Assembly: GCF_000247815.1 (NCBI RefSeq)
Contig: NC_021676.1
Location: forward strand, 20,512,541 to 20,576,540
Length of the DNA: 64,000 bases
DNA from: Ficedula albicollis
Lineage: Eukaryota; Chordata; Aves; Passeriformes; Muscicapidae
Direction of reading: 5' to 3'
Below the pieces are notes generated by a model. The model was not told where the DNA came from. It was given only the letters and a program-made list of their open reading frames with translations, and searched no databases. Both the position numbers and the translations under genes were made by a program. Below, in pieces: positions 34,200 to 64,000 of this stretch (positions within the stretch are counted from its first letter, which is position 1; the number at the start of each line of letters is the position of its first letter).

Positions 34200-34425
34200 A
34201 GGAGGGATCTGGGTTTGACGCGGGGCAGGAGCTGCTCCCTGCGAGGGTGGGCAGCCCTGGCGCGGGGAGCCCGGAGGGGCTGTGGCTGCTCCTGGCAGCG
34301 TCCGCGGCCAGGCTGGACCCGGGGCCTGGAGCAGCCTGGGCTGCTGGGGAATGTCCCCGCACGGAGGGAGATGGGCTTTAAGGTCCCTCCCAACCCAAGC
34401 AATCCCGTAATTCTATCATTTATCT
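34200..34425 (+). mobile_element. CR1 fragment
   Basis: Sense CR1: CAGGAGCTGCTCCCTGCGAG, GGCCAGGCTGGACCC, GGGCTTTAAGGTCCCTCCCA, ATTCTATCATTT. Confidence 0.85.
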
Positions 34426-34963
34426 CCTTTAAATCACAAACAGCTGCACGCGCCCAGAGGTGCCAAAGCCCTTTGCCCCCGGCACAGGCTGGACCCCACC
34501 CTGGGCACCCCATCTCCTCTCCAGAGCTTTGGGGAGCCCCCCCCTTGCTGTGTGCAGCTCTGGGGGAGCCCACAGGGACCTGGTTCCTCAGCCCACACCG
34601 ACCTGGCTGCCTCCAGCCCGGCGCCACCCGTGCCACTGTCCCTGCACCAGCAGAGCCCAAAGAGCAGCAGCAGCCCCGGAGGGAAGGCAGGGCTGAGGTC
34701 AGAGCACGGGCTCTGCCAAGAGCCTCCCCAGGCAGGCTTAAGGCAAGGGTGGAAAAGAAATGCCTGCAAGTCTCCAGGGATGAGGGTGAGACCCCCAGGA
34801 ACGCGACAGGGACCCTCCAGCCCCTGAGACTGGCTCCTGCTGCCAGGTTTGAAATTTCAGTTCCTGAAGGTGTTTAGGAAGTTACAGAAACTAAAGAAAA
34901 GAAATATAAGAGTTGTTTAGGGCTCCCTGTAAGGGCACACAGAAAAGGGAATTCAGCTGTGTC

Positions 34964-35165
34964 ATAGAATCCCACACTGGTTTGGGCTGAGACCTCAAAA
35001 ACCACCTCAATTCACCTCCCACTGTCCCAGGCTGCTCCAAGCCATGTCCAGCCTGGCCTTGGGCACTGCCAGGGATCCAGGGACAGCCACAGCTGCTCTG
35101 GGCACCCTGTGCCAGGGCCTGCCCTCCCAGCCAGGAATTCCTTCCCAATATCCACCCAAACCTAC
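34964..35165 (-). mobile_element. CR1 fragment
   Basis: Antisense CR1: CATAGAATCCCACACTGGTT, CCTCCCACTGTCCCAGGCTG, CCAGGAATTCCTTCCCAATA. Confidence 0.85.
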
Positions 35166-35489
35166 TCATTTTCAGCTTTACCCTGCAGTTCTTGGTCTGA
35201 CCCTGCCCTCTGTCAAATTAGAGGTGCAACGCAGGGATTTTTATAACTTCTGTCCTGGGGCAGGAAACTCCTCGTCTGTCACAGGTGAGAGACTCTCCAC
35301 GTGCCAGGGACAGCAACTGCTGCAGCCAGAGCTGCCAGCAGGGATGGGGTGACCCTGCAGGGGACAGGGATGGGTGTCCCTGCAGGGATGGGGTGACCCT
35401 GCTGGGGACAGGGGTGGGTGTCCCTGCAGGGATGGGGTGACCCTGCAGGGGACAGGGATGGGTGTCCCTGAAGGGATGGGGTGACCCTG

Positions 35490-35960
<471 letters not shown>

Positions 35961-36260
35961 CCCGTCTGACCCTGCCCTCTGTCAAATTAGAGGTGCAACG
36001 CAGGGATTTTTATAACTTCTGTCCTGGGGCAGGAAACTCCTCGTCTGTCACAGGTGAGAGACTCTCCACGTGCCAGGGACAGCAACTGCTGCAGCCAGAG
36101 CTGCCAGCAGGGATGGGGTGACCCTGCAGGGGACAGGGGTGGGTGTCCCTGAAGGGATGGGGTGACCCTGCAGGGGACAGGGATGGGTGTCCCTGAAGGG
36201 ATGGGGTGACCCTGCTGGGGACAGGGATGGGTGACCCTGCAGGGATGGGTGTCCCCTGTG

Positions 36261-37318
36261 GCTCCCAGGGGACAGGGATGGGTGACCCTGCAGGGATCAG
36301 TGACCCCTGTGGCTCCCAGGGGACAGGAGAGCTCGCTCAGCCTGGACAGGCACTGGGCTCTCCCCACAAGGAAGGAGATGCTGTCCCACAGCAGGGGCAA
36401 AGCCAGAGCCCACACAAATCCCAAAATCCTCCTTTGGAAGAGATGGCACAGCAGGAACCTCACTCAGTCAAAACCAGGGCTGGTGCCTATTTCAGGAGAT
36501 CCCACGGGGAAAGCTGGGTCCAGCTGCCCCCTCCATTCCCAGGGAGCTCCCCCAGCTCCAGCTGCAGTTTGTCCCCTCCCAGCTGGAACAAAGGACCCAC
36601 ATTTACCTTGTCCCTGTCCTCTGGCAGCAGCAGCAGCTCCTGGAGCTCCCAGCTCCCCTTTGGCTTTCACAGCAGCGTCTCCTCAAAGGCTCTGGGAGCC
36701 CTCCCAGCCCAGAGGCAGGAGGAGAAGAGGGGAAGTGATGGGAAGGAGCTGCCACAGCCCAGGGGAGGAGAGAGGGGACGAGAATGTGAAAATTCTGCCA
36801 GAGGAACGAGAGGCAGCAGCAGCAGCGTGTGGAGAGAGGGCAGGGCTGGATGGAAGGAGCTTCCCACGCTGGGATTGCTCAATCCCCCATCCACGGGCAG
36901 CCAGCACAGCCCGGAGCAGCAGCTGTGCTGGAGGGCGAATCCCGGGCTGGCACAGCTGGCACAGCTGGCACAGCTGGCTGATGAGGCTCCCAGCCCAGCC
37001 CAGCCCTCCTGGGGCCCCCCATGGCACCTCCCCTGTGCCAGGCTGGGTGCTCCCCGCTCCAGGGTCTGTCTCTGCTGTTGAGGAGCTCACAGACCCCACG
37101 GGCTGGATTTACAGCTCAGGTTGTTCCCAGAGGGTTACAGACCTTGGAGAGCCCCCCAAACCTCCACCAACACCCAAAATTGGCACTTCCTTACCAATTA
37201 ACACTCCCAGGAGCCCTTTGGGGGCCACAGCCAGGCTCCCAGCCCATGATCACAGAATGGTTTGGGTTGAAACGACAAAGAAAGCAGAAGCAGGGCCAAG
37301 ATTTGCCCATAAAAAATG
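36261..37318. other. Intergenic region between ENOX2 and ARHGAP36
   Basis: About 1 kb between the ENOX2 polyadenylation signal and the repeats upstream of ARHGAP36. Any ARHGAP36 promoter would fall here or just downstream; no clear CpG island or TATA box seen. Confidence 0.4.
36608..36700 (-). other. Candidate ARHGAP36 5' untranslated exon
   Basis: Minus-strand donor GTAAAT after GACAAG (exon end 36608), in phase 0 with the exon at 34043. The frame reads WELQELLLLPEDRDK but has a TGA about 20 codons upstream and no ATG, so any such exon would be untranslated. Start not placed. Confidence 0.22.
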
Positions 37319-37324
37319 TTTATT
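37319..37324 (-). terminator. Candidate ENOX2 polyadenylation signal AATAAA
   Basis: Canonical hexamer on the minus strand about 2.8 kb past the ENOX2 stop, followed by CATTTTTTATGG. No transcript data, so usage is inferred. Confidence 0.45.
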
Positions 37325-40133
37325 CCTTAAAAATACAGCATTCATCTGCAGGGACACAACTATTCAGAACATTTTTTTTTTAAGGGTTTTTTGTCTGCTC
37401 CCAGCGTGGCAAGTGCTCAGTGTTGGGAACAGCCCAGGTGGGAACAGCCAGTCCCAAGGAAGGTGTCTGTCACCCAGCCCTGCTGTCACCTCAGCAGGAA
37501 GGATTCCCCCTGGAGGGACCTCAGCCCCTCTGGAAAGGCCCTGGAAGGGGAAGCAGCAGGACCTGGGGTGCTCCAGCCCGACCCCCTTTCACAGCACCAG
37601 CCATTGCTCCACAGCTCCTGTCCCTCCTGCTGCCCCATGAACAACCTGCCTGGTCCCCCCAGCAGCCCCAGCCCCCTCAGCCCCCCAGGAGGGGCTCTGG
37701 CTGCCCAGCCAGCCCCCAGCCCCAGCCCAGGGCCAGCAGAGTGCTTGTGCTGCAGGACTGCCACGCTGGGGAGCCCAGCCCTGCGACCCCCTGATCCCCC
37801 ACTGATCCCTGGAGCCCTCCCTGGCTCCAGGCTGCTCCAGCCATGGTTGCTCTCAGGGCTCTGGAGCTCTCCTGGCTCCTGAAGTTTCTTCTCTGATTTT
37901 CCCAAGGAGAGCTCTCACTGAGCACAGGCACCACTGTCACAGTTCCTCCTTCTCCTGTGGAGCAGCTGAGGAGCTGCACGGCTCAGACGTCTCCATCACA
38001 GCAAGCTTTAACCGGATCCACGCTCTGGCCTTGATTTTACTCTCACTTCACGATCACTCCCATTCCTGTGACCTCCAAGGAAGAAGCCATGCCCAGCACT
38101 CCCAAAGCACCCAGGAACCAGCACAAGCAGGAACACAACCCCGCCACCAGCAGAGGAGTCCACGAGCCACACAGCCAGCACCTCACTCCAGCTGTCCCTG
38201 CAGCACACACAGCCACTGCCAGCAGCCAGGGGCAGCTCCCCTGCCATGCCCAGGGACAGCCTGGGCTGACACAAGCCTGCTGGCACGGGCAGTAGCCCCA
38301 CTTGCCAAGCACAGCACCAGGTCTGACCCTGCCTCGCTCAGCAGGCACTGGGAAGGTCGGGGAGCAGCGTGTCAGGCAAGAGCCTTACAGAATTCCTCTA
38401 AGAGGGAAAGGGGGAGAGCTGCAGAGCCTCTCCCAGGGCTGTGGACACCCTTCCTGGGCTGAGGCTTTTCTACAGAAACCCCCTGTGCCAGAGCATCACG
38501 TGGAGCAGCCCTTGGCACGACTGAGAGAGCTGGGGAGACCCCCATGGGGGAGATCCAGGCAGCCAGAGCAGAGAAGGCTCCCTGATTTTCCCAAGCAGAG
38601 CTCTCACTGAGCACACACCACCCTGCCCTCTCCCCCTGGCTGACCCCAAGGGACAGGTGGCACAGGTGGCACAGGTGCCACATTCCCAGAGGTGTCTCCT
38701 CTGTGACCACCCCAGTGCCCAGGATGAACTGGTGCCAGAGGCAGCAACAAGGAGGAGGAGGATGGTTCGTGTGGGCTGGAGGATGAAGGTGCAGGGAGCA
38801 ATCCAAGGGATCTGGAGACACTCAGGGGCCTCTCAGGGATGAGGGGGAGAGGGGCAGGAGCACAGGGAGTGCTCTCCTCTGTCCCTCCCACTGCAGGCAA
38901 TGGGGAGGGGACAAACAGAGCCAGCAGGTCAGGACTGGCTCCAAGCCTGGTGTCACCAGTGGCATTTTGGGGTTTTGGATGAGGAATTGGCTCACACAGC
39001 ACCAGGTGTACACAGAGCACACCAGGAATGTCCCTGTACTCACCTGGGCACCAGCCTGGCCATGGCACAGGGTGGAGAACACCTGGCAGGTGGCACCAGG
39101 GCTGGGGATGTGTCACACACTGGGAACAGGAGCACAGGAACTGGGGCCTCTCCCCCAGAGATGAGGGGATCAGGAGCCCAAGGGAGGGGCACCAAGACCT
39201 GCAGCAAGCAGCAGGGGCTGGCACTGGCAACACCTGGGATGTGCAGGAGGGGAACACTGAGCTCTGCAGGCGACACCAGGCTGGGCATTCCCACCTGGGC
39301 TGTGCCACCCTGCCCCTCTGCACAGCTGGGCAGCAGCCTGGCATGCACTGGCAATGTGAGGAACAGTGCTGGGGAGGTGCAGGGGCAGAGCAGCCTGTGC
39401 TGCTCCAAAGCAAAGTAAGGGGAGGAACTGGGTGGGAAAAATCACCAAAAGCCAGGCTGACGTAGCTCTGCTCCACTCACATCCCAGAAAATCAAACACC
39501 CTTCCTATGTAAGAGATTCTGTACAGACTGACCCAGAGCACGAGTGGCACTGCCAGAATCTCCCCTGCCCCCACCTCAGGTTAACTGCAAACAGAGCAAA
39601 CAGCACAAAAAAAACCAAAAAAAACCCAACAAAATAACAGTTCCTTGGCTCAGAGGCCCCTGAGCCATCTAAATCTTCTGTTTAAACATACCTTGGTTTT
39701 TACTCATAGAAATATCTAAAAAATGCCTTTTTTTCCCCTTTTGGTGATCTAGAAAGCAGAAGATGCCCCTTTGCTGTTGCCTCGGGCCAGTCTGTGGCTC
39801 TCCCAGCAGGAGGAAGGTTGAGGAGGAGGAATTTGGGCACACAAGCACATACAACATTGGCAGAACACAGAGTGGACACGCTGTGCTTCAAAGGGACAGG
39901 CAGGAGCTTTTTTTCCCCCCAAAATATATTGAACAGCACTTGCCCATTAACAAATAACTGACCAAAGGAGCTGCAGAACCTGGGGGTTCCTCCGGTGCTG
40001 CTCTGGACTTGGTTCCACTTTGACACTTTGTCCCCCGAGGCCGTGGTGTGGGGGAATCATCAGAACAGAGGGAGGAGCATCCCAGGCTTTTCTCAGCATC
40101 CACACCCCACTGTTCCCAGAGGGAAGTCACAGC
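37319..40133 (-). other. ENOX2: ENOX2 3' untranslated region (inferred)
   Basis: No coding exon is visible from the ENOX2 stop down to the first canonical AATAAA on the minus strand at 37324-37319, which is followed by a T-rich stretch. The extent of about 2.8 kb is inferred. Earlier non-canonical sites are possible. Confidence 0.45.
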
Positions 40134-60773
<20,640 letters not shown>

Positions 60774-61926
60774 GGCAAGGTGCTCATCGCAAGGCAGGAG
60801 CTCAGCCAGCTCTCCCACTGCCCCCAGCTTGCCTTTGGGACTGCAAATCCGAGTGCCAGGCTGAGCTGCCTCGCCCAGCTCCCAGCACAAGAGCAAAGCA
60901 GAACTGCCCCGGGGCAGGCAGGACAGCCCAGGGGGAGAGCCCAGGCTGGCACCCAGCAGCTCCACGTGTCCCCATCCATCTCCTGTCACTGACACCCACA
61001 GGCAAGCTCCAGGATGCAGGGGAAGGAGGCAGATGAGCAGGTGGGGAGGCAATTAACAGCCAGAGCATCTGAATTTGCCAGGGATTTCATCCATCACTGC
61101 TCTAAGCACTGGCACGCAGCTCAATAAACCCTGTTTGCATGCCCGAGATTAGTGGCCTTTGCACTGCAAGATTAATTCCTGGTAATCCTTGATGGGAAGA
61201 GACACACTGCTCGCTTTCCTTCACTCTGGAAGCTTGTATTTGAAAGAAATATATTAATTTCAGGCAGCTAATTATTCTAGCAGGGCTGTATAAAACCAAG
61301 GGACACAAAGAGCCCCTTGTCCTTTGTGCCCGAGAACGCAGCAGTCAGCAACCCCAGTCAGGGACATCAGCCTGCAGTTTCCACAAAAATACAGCCCCAG
61401 CAGCAAAAATAGGGGGATTTGACCAAGTCCTGGATGAGCTGTGCTCTTCACTCGATGCTGTAACCCAAAACAAAGGGGAAAACTCCTTAGCAGCATGGGT
61501 GTGCACAAACGTGTCACCAGCAGTGACCTAACACAGCCCTCGGTGCTTGCCAACAGCAGCACCTGCCATGCCCACCATGCCAAATCATTAAATATTCCAT
61601 GGAATGCTTTCAGGATGCTCACAAGGCTCTGCCAAACCACCCTCCCTCTGCACACACATCTAGGAATTCTGACCCTGGCATTTCCAGGGGGTGCAGGGCA
61701 GGCAGCTCAGGCCCATCCCTTTCTGTCCTTCCAGACTCCCTCAGCACTCCTGGAGAGCAGCATCCAGCAAATGCCACCTCAGAACAACACTCAACAGCTC
61801 CTATTTCCAGAAATATCCTTTTGAAAAGCTAGTAGAAGAAAGCTGATGGGTAAACAGACGCAGGACTAACTACACTAAGCTACTGGGGAAGAAGAAAAAA
61901 AAAAAAAAAAAAGGAAAAAAAAAGGG

Positions 61927-63316
61927 GAAGACACAAAGAAAACTCCAGCAGAGCCAGCAGTCAGGATCATCAGAAAATCCCAGGGCAAAAGCTTGGACTG
62001 ATGGGCAAGAGAGCCTGGTGGAAAGGCAGCACCAGCGTGAGGAACTGCTGGCTGAGAGTGGAGCAGCTGGACAGGATGGACATGCTGGAACTGGAACAAT
62101 GTCAGCAGAAAAGTTGGGGATTAAGGGAGAAATCTCACACCATCTTTGGAAGGTATACAGAATAGCTCAGCAGCAACACCTGATCTTTGCAGTGACTTGG
62201 TGATTGAGCCTCATCCCTGCTACGAGCTCCAAACTCATGACCTTCAACACAGAAACCCGACCTCAGCTCCCACACAGCTTTCAACAACTCAGCTCAGGGC
62301 CTTTTTAATTAGATCCTCAAAATTCCTCAAATAATCCTTGAAGAAACAGAGAAGCCAACCCCTTGGCTTCCTGCACAGGGAGGAGTACAGCTGGAGTGAG
62401 AGGAACACAAGTGGGAGGGACAAACTCCTGCCCTGGGTCACCTCCATGCTTTCCCACCATCCCACAGCTCCGCTGCAACTTTCTGCAGGAAAACATGGAA
62501 AAATGCAATGGCTAATTCATGTAGTTGCAGGGGAGGCAAGGCTGGTGTAAACTAACAAGGAGTGTACCCGCAGGTTAATGTTTGTGTGACAAACACGGGG
62601 CACTAAAGAACAAAAACTGGGGGAAGACACAAAGAAAACTGCAGCAGAGCCAGCAGTCAGGATCATCAGAAAATCCCAGGGCAAAAGCTTGGACTGATGG
62701 GCAAGAGAGCCTGGTGGAAAGGCAGCACCAGCGTGAGGAACTGCTGGCTGAGAGTGGAGCAGCTGGACAGGATGGACATGCTGGAACTGGAACAATGTCA
62801 GCAGAAAAGTTGGGGATTAAGGGAGAAATCTCACACCATCTTTGGAAGGTATACAGAATAGCTCAGCAGCAACACCTGATCTTTGCAGTGACTTGGTGAT
62901 TGAGCCTCATCCCTGCTACGAGCTCCAAACTCATGACCTTCAACACAGAAACCCGACCTCAGCTCCCACACAGCTTTCAACAACTCAGCTCAGGGCCTTT
63001 TTAATTAGATCCTCAAAATTCCTCAAATAATCCTTGAAGAAACAGAGAAGCCAACCCCTTGGCTTCCTGCACAGGGAGGAGTACAGCTGGAGTGAGAGGA
63101 ACACAAGTGGGAGGGACAAACTCCTGCCCTGGGTCACCTCCATGCTTTCCCACCATCCCACAGCTCCGCTGCAACTTTCTGCAGGAAAACATGGAAAAAT
63201 GCAATGGCTAATTCATGTAGTTGCAGGGGAGGCAAGGCTGGTGTAAACTAACAAGGAGTGTACCCGCAGGTTAATGTTTGTGTGACAAACACGGGGCACT
63301 AAAGAACAAAAACTGA
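61927..63316. repeat. 696-bp tandem duplication upstream of ENOX2
   Basis: Two copies offset by 696 bases, beginning GGAAGACACAAAGAAAACT. I saw one difference (CTCCAG versus CTGCAG) in the aligned copies. Either very young or an assembly false duplication. Confidence 0.93.
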
Positions 63317-63615
63317 CATCACTGGGAACAGCACACAGCACCAAAACACCAGGAAAATAAAAGAGTAAGAGGCACATAAACTACAGAAGCTCGATGTAAA
63401 TGCTGAAGGAACCAAATAAATGCATGCATGTGCATCTGTGAGTTACAGCCCAGGGCTGTGGGCACCAGCACGAGTCCCAAACCCCCCCGTGCTGCCCACG
63501 GACCACGAGTGGCAGCAGGGACCCAGCCCAGCCCCACTGAGAGCCTGGGGAGCCAGAGGCAGCACAGCCAGAGGCAGCACTGCCACCTTCCCCTTCCGTA
63601 ACCCGCTCACTTACG

Positions 63616-63670
63616 GGGCACCAGAGTGATTTATTTACGTGCAGCCGATTTCCCCTTGTGCCGCTCTCAC
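63616..63670 (-). other. Candidate ENOX2 5' untranslated exon end
   Basis: A strong donor, GTAAGTGAG, begins at 63614 on the minus strand upstream of the proposed ENOX2 start exon. It could end a non-coding first exon, whose start I cannot place. The only evidence is the donor match and the position. Confidence 0.2.
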
Positions 63671-63674
63671 AGGA

Positions 63675-63905
63675 TCATCAGGATTGAGAGAGGCCTTGGA
63701 GACCATCCAGCACCACCTCAACAAGCCCTAAAGCACATCCCCAAGCGCCTCCTGAACACTTCCAGAGACGGTGCCTCCACCCCGAGCAATTTATTCCAAG
63801 GCTCTGGCAGGGAAAGGACTGTCACTGCTTCCTAACCGGATTGTCACTAATTCCTAACCTGAGCCCTCCTCGGCACCACCTGAGGCCATTCCCTCTCACC
63901 TTGAG
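63675..63905 (-). mobile_element. CR1 fragment upstream of ENOX2
   Basis: Antisense CR1: AGGCCTTGGAGACCATCCAG, CACTTCCAGAGACGGTGCCT, CTCTGGCAGGGAAAGGACTG, GAGGCCATTCCCTC. Confidence 0.85.
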
Positions 63906-64000
63906 CAAACACGACGTGGCACAAGGTCCGGAGCCGCGGCTGTCCCTGCTGTCGGGGGGGTCTGCAGAGCCCCTTTTCCCCAGCTGCTCTCCCTGGACAC

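Noticed and set aside
34205..34425. Open frames overlapping CR1 copies, such as 34061-34381 and 55842-56525
   Set aside because: They follow CR1 3' ends, which are non-coding in these truncated copies.

Overview
The window is a vertebrate nuclear DNA segment, almost certainly avian and most likely passerine. The evidence is many CR1 retrotransposon 3' ends, LTR-like insertions, large minisatellites in GC-rich introns, and recognisable exons of ENOX2 and ARHGAP36. That pair neighbours in human Xq26 and corresponds to chicken chromosome 4 / zebra finch 4A (family knowledge, not tested here). All three recognised genes lie on the minus strand, so they read from high to low coordinates. No plus-strand gene, tRNA, rRNA or CRISPR array was seen.

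Layout from right to left. (1) 64.0-37.3 kb is ENOX2. I placed 15 coding exons between 60773 and 40134; every junction keeps phase and the sum is 1968 bp (655 residues). A long 3' UTR probably ends at an AATAAA at 37324-37319. (2) About 36.6-13.3 kb is the ARHGAP36/ARHGAP6-family RhoGAP gene, called ARHGAP36 by synteny. Nine coding exons are visible. At least one, the exon holding the arginine-finger position, is hidden by a 2.7-kb run of G. (3) 11.2-8.6 kb is a small gene encoding a 101-residue paralogue of RGCC. Human RGCC and ENOX1 are both at 13q14, so RGCC-like plus ENOX2 looks like the sister copy of that pair. (4) 8-0 kb holds no recognised gene: a segmental tandem duplication, a CTACAG-type minisatellite, a probable LTR fragment and runs of G.

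Assembly quality dominates interpretation. Twelve uninterrupted G runs, ten of them 343-2707 bp long, make up about 11.1 kb (17 percent). All are G on the plus strand. The longest ends directly in 25 bases of Illumina TruSeq adapter (22498-22522). These runs are best read as two-colour-chemistry dark-cycle reads built into the assembly, not biology. They hide at least one exon and lie inside minisatellites or beside splice sites.

The most interesting apparently real signals are the RGCC-like gene linked to ENOX2; minisatellites that lie at the intron side of splice donors in ARHGAP36 and RGCC-like, several with units carrying a GTGAG donor motif; a 17-copy 63-bp array at the RGCC-like first-exon donor; and a 42-bp in-frame duplication inside the RhoGAP domain.
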